This document shows positions 10,277-18,856 of a DNA stretch of 64,000 nt, one piece after another. This DNA is from Polaromonas sp. (lineage in GTDB: Bacteria; Pseudomonadota; Gammaproteobacteria; Burkholderiales; Burkholderiaceae_C). Every line of letters starts with the position of its first letter. Position 1 is the stretch's first letter. A program made the translations under genes and the position numbers. A model generated the notes under the pieces. It searched no databases and was not told where the DNA came from. It saw only the letters and a program-made list of their open reading frames with translations. The DNA is taken from positions 62,001 to 126,000 of the forward strand of contig NZ_JAQSDL010000092.1 of assembly GCF_029945895.1 (NCBI RefSeq). The letters are read 5' to 3'.

Positions 10277-11974
10277 TCAGCGGCCTTGAACAGGCAACGC
10301 AAAATGAAACACCGCCCCCTGGTCCACCTTGCCTTCCGCCCACACCCTTCCGCCGTGCCGCGTGACCACGCGACGCACGGAGGCCAGACCGACGCCAGTG
10401 CCTTCGAACTCCTGGTCGGTGTGCAGCCGCTCAAACACTTCGAAGAGTTTGTCGTAGTGCGCCATGTCGAACCCGGCGCCGTTGTCACGCACGGTGTAGA
10501 CGGCTTCCGCGCCCTCGACGCGTCCACTGACCTCGATCTGCGGATGGGCTGTCAGGCTGCTGTACTTCACCGCGTTGGACAGCAGGTTCACCCACACCTG
10601 TCGAAGCAAGCCCGGGTCGGCAGGCGCCGACGGCAGCAAACCGAGCTGGATGACAGGTTTGGGGACGCCCGGGCCGCTGACCGGCAGGTCGGCAACCACC
10701 TGCGCGGCCAGGGCGTTCATGTCAACCTCGGTTTTCTGGACATCCTGCAGGCTGAGCCGGGAAAACGACAGCAGGTCGTCAATCAGCCTGGCCATGCTTT
10801 TGACCCGGGCGCCGATGACGGACAGATAGTGCAGGCCTTTTTCGTCCAGGCGGTCGGCGTAATTTTTCACCAGCAGGCCCGCATAACCGCCAATGATGCT
10901 CAACGGGGAACGCAGGTCATGCGAGGCCGCCGAGGTGAAACTCTCCAGGCTCTTGTTGGTGGCCTCCAGCTCGTCGGCACGCAGCTTCAGGGCGGAATGA
11001 AGGTCGGCAATCACCTTTTCCAGTTCCTTCTTCTCGGTGATGTCCTCGGAGATGCCCAGCACATGGGTGGGCTCGGCGGCTTCGCCAAAAACCGGCACCT
11101 TGCGTGTGTGCAGCAGGCGCAAGCCTTTGCTTTGCGAGAAAAACCGGTCTTCCGGAATCTCCTCAATGAGGCCGCTGGCCAGCACCCGGTGGTCCTGGGC
11201 GGTAAACCGGTCGGCTTCCTCCTGGCTAAAAAGATCGTGGACGGATTTTCCCACCATGTCCTCGCGCGCGATGCCTGTCAGCTGCTCCTCCGCGGAGTTG
11301 ACACGCACATAACGAAGCTGGGCAGCATCCTTGATGAATACCGGCGTCGGAATGTGCTCGATCATCGAGTCGAGAAAACGGTTGGCCTCCAGCACCTCGG
11401 CCGTGCGTTCGCGCAACTGCTGGCGGCTTTCATGGAGTTCGTTGTTGCGCTGCATGGCCGCGTCGTAGGTGGACATCAGCAGGTTCAGTATCTGGGTGCG
11501 GCTGGCGCTGATCTGGTGCCGCTCGCCATGGAAAAAAATCTCGGCCGGCGGTCCGTCTTCCGTCATGTGGGCGACGTCGCGGTTGCTCAGGGCGTGCTCC
11601 ACCCGCGCCAGCATGTGGCTTCGCTCATAGGGCTTGATGACGAAGCTGTCGGCACCACACTGCAGGCCGAGCAAGACCTCGTTGGGGTCGGACAGGCTGG
11701 TGACGAGAATCACCGGGACCGGGGAAAGCCCGGGGCCGGCCTTGATCTGCCGGCACAGCTCATAACCGCTCATTTCGGGAATGGCCACCCCGCTGATGAT
11801 GAGCGCGGGGCGAATCGCTCTCGTCATTTCGAGCGCGGCCACGCCGTTGTCGGCGGTGCTGACCTGGTAACCCTCTTCTTCGAGGATATGGTGCAGCATC
11901 AAGGCCTGCGCCGTGATGTTTTCAACGATCAGGATATGTCGGGGCGAGGCGCCACCGGATTGCACAGTAGCCAT
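10277..11974 (-). CDS. Hybrid sensor histidine kinase with degenerate receiver, PAS, HisKA, HATPase
   Basis: A 565-aa cytosolic kinase with no membrane segment. Order: receiver-like domain (~12-130), coiled coil (~170-195), PAS (~195-312), HisKA (SAASHDLRSPL, His352), HATPase (NLLSNAVKYS, DNGAGFDM, GTGVGLASV). The receiver lacks its phosphoacceptor: LIISGVAIPEM has Gly62 where family members have Asp, and the usual acidic pair near the N-terminus reads VEN rather than VDD. The beta-4 Thr and beta-5 Lys (VTS, VIKPYE) remain. So it is probably an input pseudo-receiver. ATG 11974 is preferred, with GGGAAG upstream; a longer frame opens at 12091. No partner regulator is adjacent. Confidence 0.9.
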   Translation of the reverse strand: MATVQSGGASPRHILIVENITAQALMLHHILEEEGYQVSTADNGVAALEMTRAIRPALIISGVAIPEMSGYELCRQIKAGPGLSPVPVILVTSLSDPNEVLLGLQCGADSFVIKPYERSHMLARVEHALSNRDVAHMTEDGPPAEIFFHGERHQISASRTQILNLLMSTYDAAMQRNNELHESRQQLRERTAEVLEANRFLDSMIEHIPTPVFIKDAAQLRYVRVNSAEEQLTGIAREDMVGKSVHDLFSQEEADRFTAQDHRVLASGLIEEIPEDRFFSQSKGLRLLHTRKVPVFGEAAEPTHVLGISEDITEKKELEKVIADLHSALKLRADELEATNKSLESFTSAASHDLRSPLSIIGGYAGLLVKNYADRLDEKGLHYLSVIGARVKSMARLIDDLLSFSRLSLQDVQKTEVDMNALAAQVVADLPVSGPGVPKPVIQLGLLPSAPADPGLLRQVWVNLLSNAVKYSSLTAHPQIEVSGRVEGAEAVYTVRDNGAGFDMAHYDKLFEVFERLHTDQEFEGTGVGLASVRRVVTRHGGRVWAEGKVDQGAVFHFALPVQGR

Positions 11975-12097
11975 GTCTTTTTTCTTCCCTTCAAGTGTCA
12001 GCCGAATAGCTCCACTTTTGCTTATGGAATAGATAGTACTGGTTAAGTGGTTCCAGTGGGAAGCGCCCGGCCTTTTCAGTCCACCGGGCATGCCCCA

Positions 12098-12320
12098 AGC
12101 CCTGGTTCACGGCGACGTGAACCAGGCCAACGCGATCCGCCGCCCCGTACGGATGACCGGGCTCCGTCGGCCGGACGGTGGTGGCGCAGGACCTGCGCAG
12201 CAGCATTCGCCCCGGACGGGTGTGGGGTACCACGGCGTGTTCAGCGGCCGCAAGTGGAATACGCAGATTTACCCGCGAGTGCGGGAGATGATTGACGCCG
12301 GCACGGGATGCTCTTGAAGC
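12098..12320 (+). other. Unassigned region, possible coding remnant
   Basis: The gap 11975-12474 between the kinase and the CBS gene contains an open plus-strand stretch from 12090 to 12317 whose end reads GVGYHGVFSGRKWNTQIYPR then VREMIDAG. This has the composition of a real protein but no family was recognised, and the part before it is arginine/proline-rich and not protein-like. A decayed family 1 repeat follows at 12359. No promoter or RNA gene was seen. Confidence 0.25.
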
Positions 12321-12358
12321 AAAATATGCATCCAGCCCTTTACAGGTGGGCGGTAACA

Positions 12359-12400
12359 GCTATGGTATTGGTAGCAACAGGCATTGCACCCATGGCCGGT
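12359..12400 (+). repeat. Possible family 1 repeat
   Basis: Stem GCTAT-GGTATTG-GTAGC followed by GGCATTGCACC. The distal GGGCTGG block is not clear, so this may be a partial or diverged copy. Confidence 0.35.
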
Positions 12401-12474
12401 TGGCGGCTTTCACCGCTGGCCTGCCGGGGGAGGCGGGCGTCTGGCCCACCCGTCAAGGCTCATCCCGGCCCGCG

Positions 12475-12939
12475 TCAGAGAAGGGGTGCCTGGTTCGGCT
12501 CTTCCTCGGCCGGCCAATCGCGAATGTAGGCCTTGAGCATCTTGTTCTCGAAGTTCTGGCCATCGACCACCGCTTTGGCCACGTCGTAAAACGAGATCAC
12601 GCCTTCGAGGACCTTCTTGTTGAGCACCGGCATGTAGCGCGCGTGGCGGCCCAGCATCATGCGGCGGACTTCATCGATTTCGGTGTCGGGTGTGCAGGTC
12701 AGCGGCGCATCGTCCATGGCGGTGCGCACCAGCGTGCTGCCGATCTCACCGCCGTTTTTGACAATGCACAGAATCACTTCCCGGAAGGTCAGCATGCCGA
12801 CCAGGTCGCCGTGCTCCATGACGACGAGCGAGCCGATGTCTTTTTCCGCCATGATCTGGGTCGCCTTGGACAGCGGCTCATCGGGCTGGACGGTATAAAG
12901 CGTGTTGCCTTTGACGCGCAGGATATCAAGGACTCTCAT
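12475..12939 (-). CDS. Tandem CBS domain protein
   Basis: A 154-aa protein made of two CBS motifs (a Bateman pair), a module that binds adenosyl ligands such as AMP, ATP or SAM. CBS1 includes LSKATQIMAEKDIGSLVVM and LVGMLTFREVI; CBS2 includes EIDEVRRMMLGRHARYMPVL and EGVISFYDVAKAV. Start ATG 12939 has GAAGGAGT about 8 bases upstream; the longer frame to 13050 lacks this. Divergent from metY, 169 bases apart. Stand-alone CBS proteins of this kind are common in betaproteobacteria; the role here is unknown. Confidence 0.88.
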   Translation of the reverse strand: MRVLDILRVKGNTLYTVQPDEPLSKATQIMAEKDIGSLVVMEHGDLVGMLTFREVILCIVKNGGEIGSTLVRTAMDDAPLTCTPDTEIDEVRRMMLGRHARYMPVLNKKVLEGVISFYDVAKAVVDGQNFENKMLKAYIRDWPAEEEPNQAPLL

Positions 12940-13108
12940 GGGGCACTCCTTCAGGAATTTGTCTCGGCAGTCTGCAGGTTCTTCCCCGGTGCCGGCCGGC
13001 GGAAATTTCAGTTCAAATATAGCCCACAATCTGTTCGCAAGCCACCTCAAGTTGTTTCAGGCTGACCGCCGTTTTTTACCGATCCTTCCGCTTTTTTCTG
13101 GAGACACC

Positions 13109-14407
13109 ATGTCTGGCTACTCTGACCCGGGCTTTGACACGCTGGCCCTGCATGCCGGCGCCGCGCCCGACCCGACCACCGGCGCGCGCGCCGTGCCGAT
13201 TCACCTGACCACCTCGTTCGTCTTCGAATCCAGCGACCACGCCGCCAGCCTGTTCAACCTGGAGCGTGCCGGCCACGTCTACTCACGCATCAGCAACCCG
13301 ACCAACGCGGTGCTGGAGCAGCGCGTGGCCGCGCTGGAAGGCGGCATAGGCGCCATCAGCACGGCCAGCGGCCAGGCGGCGCTGCACCTGAGCATTGCGA
13401 CGCTGATGGGCGCGGGCTCGCACATCGTTGCCTCTACCGCGCTTTACGGTGGCAGCCAGAACCTGCTGCACTACACGATGCGGCGTTTCGGCATTGAAAC
13501 GACGTTTGTCAAACCCGGCGATATCGACGGCTGGCGCGCGGCGGTGAGACCCAACACCAAGCTGTTTTTCGGTGAAACCGTGGGCAACCCGGGCCTGGAC
13601 GTGCTGGACATGCCCACCGTGTCAAACATTGCACACGAAGCCGGCGTGCCGCTGCTGGTGGACTCGACGCTGACCTCCCCCTGGCTGATCAAGCCTTTCG
13701 ACCATGGCGCCGACCTGGTCTACCACTCGGCCACCAAGTTCCTGAGCGGCCACGGCACGGTGATTGGCGGGATTGTGGTGGACGGCGGCAGCTTCGACTG
13801 GGAAAAATCGGGCAAATTCGCCGAACTGACCGAGGCCTACGATGGCTTTCACAACATGGTGTTCAGCGAGGAAAGCACCGTCGGCGCCTTTTTGCTGCGC
13901 GCGCGGCGCGAAGGCCTGCGCGACTTCGGCGCCTGCATGAGCCCGCACACCGCCTGGCTGATCCTGCAGGGCATCGAAACCCTGCCGCTGCGCATGGCGC
14001 GGCACATGTCCAACACCGAGAAGGTCGTGGCCTTCCTGGCCAGCCACCCGCTCGTTTCGCGCGTCGGCCATCCGATGCTGGAGACCCACCCCAGCCACGC
14101 GCTGGCCAAAAAGCTGCTGCCGCGCGGCGCCGGCTCGGTGTTCAGCTTCGACATCCGGGGCAACCGTGAGCAGGGCAAGGCCTTCATCGAAACCCTCAAG
14201 GTGTTCAGCCACCTGGCCAATGTGGGCGACTGCCGCAGCCTGGTGATTCACCCGGCCAGCACCACGCATTTCCGCATGACCGACGAGGCGCTGGCGGGCG
14301 CCGGCATCACGCAGGGCACGATCCGGCTCTCGATCGGCCTGGAAGACCCGGATGACCTGATCGACGACCTCAAGCGCGCACTCAAGGCTGCGGAGAAAGC
14401 AGCATGA
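13109..14407 (+). CDS. metY: O-acetylhomoserine aminocarboxypropyltransferase (sulfhydrylase)
   Basis: PLP enzyme of the Cys/Met metabolism family that makes homocysteine from O-acetylhomoserine and sulfide. At 432 aa it has the longer MetY-type length. Signatures: FDTLALHAGAAPDPTTGARA, YSRISNPTNAVLEQR, and PLP lysine in HSATKFLSGHGTVIGG; the end GTIRLSIGLEDPDDLIDDL is standard. ATG 13109 is preceded by GGAGACACC. The next gene starts inside its stop (ATGA), so the hydrolase downstream is translationally coupled. Succinyl- rather than acetyl-homoserine cannot be excluded from sequence alone. Confidence 0.93.
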   Translation: MSGYSDPGFDTLALHAGAAPDPTTGARAVPIHLTTSFVFESSDHAASLFNLERAGHVYSRISNPTNAVLEQRVAALEGGIGAISTASGQAALHLSIATLMGAGSHIVASTALYGGSQNLLHYTMRRFGIETTFVKPGDIDGWRAAVRPNTKLFFGETVGNPGLDVLDMPTVSNIAHEAGVPLLVDSTLTSPWLIKPFDHGADLVYHSATKFLSGHGTVIGGIVVDGGSFDWEKSGKFAELTEAYDGFHNMVFSEESTVGAFLLRARREGLRDFGACMSPHTAWLILQGIETLPLRMARHMSNTEKVVAFLASHPLVSRVGHPMLETHPSHALAKKLLPRGAGSVFSFDIRGNREQGKAFIETLKVFSHLANVGDCRSLVIHPASTTHFRMTDEALAGAGITQGTIRLSIGLEDPDDLIDDLKRALKAAEKAA

Positions 14408-15225
14408 TCCTCAACGTCAACGGCCACACCACCTACTGCTACACCGGCGGTAAACCCTTCGATGCCGCCAAACCCACGGTGGTTTTCATCCACGGCGTGC
14501 TCAACGACCACAGTGTCTGGATTTTGCAAAGCCGCTACCTGGCCCACCATGGCTGGAACGTGCTGGCGGTGGATCTTCCGGGCCACTGCAAGAGCGACGG
14601 AGATGCACCCGCCAGCGTGGAAGAAGCCGCAGACTTCATCGCCGCCCTGCTAGCCGCGGCCGGCGTGCAGCGGGCCGCCCTGATCGGCCACAGCTGGGGT
14701 TCGCTGATTGCGCTGGAGGCCGCCGCCCGGCTCAAGGAGCGGGTGAGCCACCTGGTGCTGGTCGGTATTGCCTACCCGATGAAGGTGTCCCCAGCCCTGC
14801 TGGAGGCCGCCCTGAACGAGCCGATGAAGGCGCTCACCATGATCAATGTTTTTTCGCGCAGCACCCTGGCCGCACCACCGTCAGCGCTGGGCCCGGGCAC
14901 CTGGGTCTATGGCGCCAGCATGGCGCTGGGGCGGCGCGTGCTGGCGAGCAACACCAAAGTCAATGTCTTTCACCGCGGCTTCAAGGCCTGCGACAGTTAT
15001 GCCAACGGCGACAACGCCATCACGCAGATCGCCTGCCCGGTGCTGTTCCTGCTCGGTGCGCAGGACCAGATGACCCAGGCCAAAGCCGCGCAGCCGTTGA
15101 TCGACAAGGCGCGGGCCAACGGCAAAACCGTGCAGGTCGCCAACCTGCCGGTCGGCCACCACCAGATGACCGAGGCGCCGGAAGAAACATTGTTTGCGAT
15201 GCGGGATTTCCTGAACATCAGGTGA
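14404..15225 (+). CDS. Alpha/beta hydrolase
   Basis: A 273-aa hydrolase of the alpha/beta fold: oxyanion-region VVFIHGVLNDHSVW, nucleophile elbow LIGHSWGSLIALE (Ser in GHSWG), a lid region around residues 130-190, acid region LFLLGAQDQMTQA and the catalytic His in LPVGHHQMTEAPE. It overlaps metY by four bases (ATGA), so the two genes are co-expressed; this metY-hydrolase pair suggests a role near homoserine ester or sulfur metabolism, but substrate is unknown. Confidence 0.88.
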   Translation: MILNVNGHTTYCYTGGKPFDAAKPTVVFIHGVLNDHSVWILQSRYLAHHGWNVLAVDLPGHCKSDGDAPASVEEAADFIAALLAAAGVQRAALIGHSWGSLIALEAAARLKERVSHLVLVGIAYPMKVSPALLEAALNEPMKALTMINVFSRSTLAAPPSALGPGTWVYGASMALGRRVLASNTKVNVFHRGFKACDSYANGDNAITQIACPVLFLLGAQDQMTQAKAAQPLIDKARANGKTVQVANLPVGHHQMTEAPEETLFAMRDFLNIR

Positions 15226-15389
15226 GCCAGGGGGCAGGACGCGGTGGCTGCGCCCCCCCCGTGGCCGCACCGGCGTCGGGGGGATGTCCGATGAACGCAC
15301 TCAACTGTTGATTCGCGTCAAGTTCCAGGCGGAACCGGCCGCTACAGTGGCTGTGCCATCACGCATAACCCACTACATCCACGATTGCC

Positions 15390-15713
15390 ATGACTTCCAC
15401 CTCACGCCGCACTTTTGTCATTCACGCCCTCACCGCCAGCGGAGCGCTGGCGGCCAGCAGCCTGGCGCTGTCCCAGACGGCGGCCGCGCCCATGGTCCAG
15501 GACACCGACGCCAACGCTGTCGCCCTGGGCTACAAGGCCGACGGCAGCAAGACCGACACCAAGAAATACCCGAAGTACGCCGCCGGCCAGAACTGCGCCA
15601 ACTGCGCGCTCTTCCAGGGCAAGGCGGCTGACACGGCCGCACCCTGCCCCCTGTTCGCCGGCAAGCGGGTCGCGGCCAAGGGCTGGTGCAGCGCCTGGGC
15701 GAAAAAAGCCTGA
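15390..15713 (+). CDS. High-potential iron-sulfur protein (HiPIP), Tat-exported
   Basis: A 107-aa periplasmic electron carrier with one [4Fe-4S] cluster. The N-terminus STSRRTFVIHALTASG is a twin-arginine signal (SRRTF). The mature part has the four cluster cysteines in the HiPIP arrangement: QNCANCALF, then APCPLF, then KGWCSAWA, with the family aromatic/glycine residues around them. HiPIPs donate electrons to photosynthetic reaction centres or terminal oxidases; no such genes lie in this window, so the partner is unknown. Confidence 0.95.
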   Translation: MTSTSRRTFVIHALTASGALAASSLALSQTAAAPMVQDTDANAVALGYKADGSKTDTKKYPKYAAGQNCANCALFQGKAADTAAPCPLFAGKRVAAKGWCSAWAKKA

Positions 15714-15883
15714 TTCCCGGCCGGGTGCCATGCGCTGTGCCGTCCGGCGCGCGGGTTTCAGGCCGCAGGTGCCCGGCACCGGCCCGGATTCGGGCGGCGC
15801 AGTAGCGGCCGGGACCTGACGCTCTCGCGGCCCCGGAAGAACCGCGCCCTGTCGCTGCCTGAACGGGCCGCTACCATGGGGGC

Positions 15884-16021
15884 ATGACCGATCACCTCTC
15901 CCCGTTTCCGCACACCCCGCACCAGCGCGGCCAGCGCGGCCAGCGCGGCCAGCGCGGCCTGCGCGGACCCGGTGCCCCGGCCTGCCCCGTCCGGCCACCG
16001 GCCCTGGCGGGCGGCGCATGA
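15884..16021 (+). CDS. Short GQR-repeat reading frame coupled to cls (doubtful)
   Basis: A 45-codon frame, MTDHLSPFPHTPHQRG then QRG repeats, encoded by a five-copy 9-bp tandem repeat. It ends ATGA exactly at the cls start, as translationally coupled genes do. There is no good ribosome binding site and no homologue was recognised, so it may be a leader peptide, a degraded upstream gene end or non-coding. The rest of the 15714-16017 gap shows nothing recognisable. Confidence 0.25.
   Translation: MTDHLSPFPHTPHQRGQRGQRGQRGLRGPGAPACPVRPPALAGGA
15922..15966 (+). repeat. 9-bp tandem repeat, five units
   Basis: CCAGCGCGG four times without interruption, then one CCTGCGCGG. It codes Gly-Gln-Arg triplets in the frame that ends at cls. 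Such an array may vary in copy number by slippage, and units of 9 bp would keep that frame. Confidence 0.85.
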
Positions 16022-17502
16022 ACCTGCCGAGTTGGCTGCCGGGCGTCCTGCGAGAGGGCCTGAGCCTGGTGCCCGTGCTCGCCACCTTGCTGCATCTGGC
16101 GCTCGCGCTGGCGGTGACCCTGCACGCGCTGCTGACCCGGCGCCATGTATCAACCACCGTCGCCTGGATCGGGCTGGCGTGGCTGGCACCGGTGGTGGGG
16201 CCACTGCTTTACCTGGTGCTCGGCGTCAACCGCATCCAGCGCGCCGGCGTGGCGCTGGGCATGAAGGAGGCCTGGCAACGCGAACACCAGCGCGCGCACG
16301 GCGGCGCGCCTGCCATCGGCAGCGCCGCCGGGCCCGATGCGCCCTGCACCCCTGCGCTGGCCGGCATCAACCGCCTGGCCCGGCAGACCACCGGCAACGC
16401 CCTGCTGGCCGGCAACGCCGTGACGCCGCTGATTGACGGCGACCAGGCCTACCCCGCGATGCTGGCAGCCATCGCCGGCGCCCGCCGGTCGATCACGCTG
16501 GCCACCTATATCTTTGACCTCGACGCGGTCGGCAGCGCCTTTGCCGATGCCCTGGTGCAGGCCAGCGAGCGCGGCGTGGCGGTGCGCGTGCTGGTCGATG
16601 CCGTGGGCGGGCGCTACAGCCGCACCCGCATGGTGGCGCACCTGCGCGCACGCGGCGTCACGGCTGCGGCGTTTTTGCCGCCACGTTTTCCCGGTCTGCT
16701 GGCCTATGCCAATTTGCGCAACCACCGCAAGATCATGGTGGTCGACGGTGCGCTGGGTTTCACCGGCGGCATGAACATCCGCGCCGGGCACCAGCTGGCC
16801 CTGCAGACCGCCCATCCTGTGCGCTGCCTGCACTTTGCGGTGCGGGGGCCGGTGGTGGCCGACATGCAGCGCGCTTTTTCCATCGACTGGGCCTTCAGCA
16901 CCGGCGAGGCCCTGCTCGGTGACACCTGGTTTGACGCGGGACAGGCTTGCGGGCCGGTGCTGGCGCGCGGCGTGTCCGACGGCCCCGATGGCGACATCGA
17001 CCACATGCGGCTCGTGCTGCTGGGCGCGCTGGCCAGCGCGCAGCGGCGCGTTTGCATCATGACGCCTTACTTCCTGCCCGACGAAGTCTTGCTGACGACG
17101 CTGCAGATCACCGCGCTGCGCGGAGTGGCGGTGGACATCGTGCTGCCGGCGCGCAGTAATCTGCCGCTGATGGACTGGGCGATGCGGCCGCAACTGGGCG
17201 GCCTGCTGCATGCGGGGTGCCGTGTTCACCTGTCACCGCCGCCGTTTGACCACTCCAAGCTGTTTCTGGTGGACGATGACTGGTCACTGATCGGTTCAAC
17301 CAACTGGGACGCGCGCAGCCTGCGGCTGAACTTCGAATACAACCTGGAATGCCACGACGCCGGGCTGGTCAAGCAGCTGGACGTGCTGGTGCACCAGCGT
17401 CTGGCGCAGGCCCGTGCGCTTGACGTGGCGCTGCTGGACCGTCAGCCACTGGCCGGCCAGCTGCGCGACCGGCTGACGGGCCTGCTGTCGCCCTACCTCT
17501 GA
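16018..17502 (+). CDS. cls: Cardiolipin synthase (ClsA-like)
   Basis: Transfers a phosphatidyl group between two phosphatidylglycerols to make cardiolipin, at the inner membrane. The 494-aa protein has two N-terminal membrane helices (~residues 17-40, 45-65, with WIGLAWLAPVVGPLLYLVLG), then two phospholipase-D HKD motifs: NHRKIMVVDGALGFTGG and FDHSKLFLVDDDWSLIGSTN. Length and layout match ClsA. Its start overlaps a short GQR frame. A second PLD-family protein is encoded at 37831, so the genome has at least two cardiolipin-synthase-like enzymes. Confidence 0.92.
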   Translation: MNLPSWLPGVLREGLSLVPVLATLLHLALALAVTLHALLTRRHVSTTVAWIGLAWLAPVVGPLLYLVLGVNRIQRAGVALGMKEAWQREHQRAHGGAPAIGSAAGPDAPCTPALAGINRLARQTTGNALLAGNAVTPLIDGDQAYPAMLAAIAGARRSITLATYIFDLDAVGSAFADALVQASERGVAVRVLVDAVGGRYSRTRMVAHLRARGVTAAAFLPPRFPGLLAYANLRNHRKIMVVDGALGFTGGMNIRAGHQLALQTAHPVRCLHFAVRGPVVADMQRAFSIDWAFSTGEALLGDTWFDAGQACGPVLARGVSDGPDGDIDHMRLVLLGALASAQRRVCIMTPYFLPDEVLLTTLQITALRGVAVDIVLPARSNLPLMDWAMRPQLGGLLHAGCRVHLSPPPFDHSKLFLVDDDWSLIGSTNWDARSLRLNFEYNLECHDAGLVKQLDVLVHQRLAQARALDVALLDRQPLAGQLRDRLTGLLSPYL

Positions 17503-17539
17503 CCCGGGTCACCCCGCCGCTGCGTGCAAAATCGGAAAT

Positions 17540-18856
17540 ATGCAACCCATGACCACCATCACCCCGCCGATGTCACCGGCACGCGCACGGGAGATTGCTG
17601 CCAGCTTCGACCTGCGCGCCCTGCCCGCCGACTTCTACGCCAACCCCTACCCGGTCTACGCGCTGCTGCGCGAGACCGCGCCGGTGCGGCGCATGCCCGA
17701 CGGCTCGTATTTCCTCACGCGTTACGCCGACCTGGTGGCGGTCTACCGCGATGCGCAGACCTTCAGTTCGGACAAGAAGGTGGAGTTCACGCCCAAGTAT
17801 GGCGGCCCCTTCGGTAGCGACGGCAAAGTCCCGCCGCTGCTGGAGCACCACACCACCAGCCTGGTGTTCAACGACCCGCCGCTGCACACACGGGTGCGCA
17901 AGCTCATCATGGGCGCCCTCACGCGGCGGGCCATCACCGACATGGAGCCGGGGCTGGTCACCCTGGTGGACAGCCTGCTCGATGCCATCGAGGCCAGGGG
18001 CGGCGGCGACCTGATCGAGGACTTTGCCTCGGCGATTCCGGTCGAGATCATCGGCAACCTGCTGGGCGTGCCGCATGCCGACCGCGGCCCGCTGCGCGAC
18101 TGGTCGCTGACCATTCTGGGCGCGCTCGAACCCAAACTCACACCCGAACAGGAAGCGCTGGGCAACCACAGCGTCAGCGAGTTCACGGCTTACTTGCAGA
18201 CGCTGGTGGCCGAACGGCGGAGGCGCCCCGGCGATCCGGAGCACGATGTGCTCACGCGCCTGATCCAGGGCGAGGAAGCCGGTGAAAAGCTGAGCGAGAC
18301 CGAGTTGCTGCAAAACTGCGTTTTCATTCTCAACGCCGGCCACGAAACCACCACCAACCTGATCGGCAACGCCCTGGTCGCCCTGCAGGAGTGGCCAGCC
18401 GCCCGGGAACACTTGCTATCAAAAGTGAAGCTGCCTGCGCAGAGCCCACAAGGGCTGGAGCCCGATTTGGCTGTGGAGATTGACGAGTTCCTGCGTTTTG
18501 AGTCGTCCAACCAGCTCGGCAACCGCCGCGCGCTCAAGGCCTGCCAGGTCGGCGGCGTGGACCTGCCCGAAGGCGCGCTGCTCACGCTGTGCATAGGCGC
18601 GGCGAACCGCGACCCGGCGCAATTTGAGCACCCCGAACAACTCGACCTGACGCGCGAAAACAACCGGCACCTGGCCTTTGGTTTCGGCATCCACCAGTGC
18701 GCCGGCCTGAGTCTGGCGCGGCTCGAAGGCCGCATCGCTGTCGGGCGCTTTCTGCAGCGTTTTCCCGACTATCGCCTCACCGCTGCGCCAACCCGCGGCG
18801 GGCGCGCACGTTTCCGCGGCTTTCTGAACGCGCCGTTTGCCGCGGGTTCAAGCTGA
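17540..18856 (+). CDS. Cytochrome P450
   Basis: A 438-aa soluble bacterial P450 monooxygenase. I-helix oxygen-binding segment is LNAGHETTTN, the ExxR motif is EFLR, and the heme loop is AFGFGIHQCAG with Cys387. It belongs to the CYP107/CYP201-like bacterial group by pattern; substrate is unknown and no ferredoxin partner is adjacent. Residues ~292-311 (LSKVKLPAQSPQGLEPDLA), just before the ExxR helix, replace the usual short LLADPxLIPxAVEE linker and are encoded by a family 1 repeat. Start ATG 17540 or the in-frame Met at codon 4. Its stop overlaps the end of the convergent thioredoxin-like gene by 9 bases. Confidence 0.93.
   Translation: MQPMTTITPPMSPARAREIAASFDLRALPADFYANPYPVYALLRETAPVRRMPDGSYFLTRYADLVAVYRDAQTFSSDKKVEFTPKYGGPFGSDGKVPPLLEHHTTSLVFNDPPLHTRVRKLIMGALTRRAITDMEPGLVTLVDSLLDAIEARGGGDLIEDFASAIPVEIIGNLLGVPHADRGPLRDWSLTILGALEPKLTPEQEALGNHSVSEFTAYLQTLVAERRRRPGDPEHDVLTRLIQGEEAGEKLSETELLQNCVFILNAGHETTTNLIGNALVALQEWPAAREHLLSKVKLPAQSPQGLEPDLAVEIDEFLRFESSNQLGNRRALKACQVGGVDLPEGALLTLCIGAANRDPAQFEHPEQLDLTRENNRHLAFGFGIHQCAGLSLARLEGRIAVGRFLQRFPDYRLTAAPTRGGRARFRGFLNAPFAAGSS
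18415..18472 (+). repeat. Family 1 repeat inside the P450 gene
   Basis: GCTATCAAAAGTGAAGCTGC, then CTGCGCAGAGCCCA and AAGGGCTGGAGCCC: nearly full length, in sense orientation, with no frame disruption. The right half matches the intergenic copy at 25632 closely. Confidence 0.8.

Noticed and set aside
12308..12529. A 73-codon plus-strand frame with a hydrophobic start (ALYRWAVTAMVLVATGIA)
   Set aside because: Its hydrophobic part is produced by a repeat-like sequence and it runs into the convergent CBS gene; no family pattern.
15922..15966. Considered a CRISPR or satellite array
   Set aside because: Units are 9 bp and adjacent with no spacers; no cas genes in the window.
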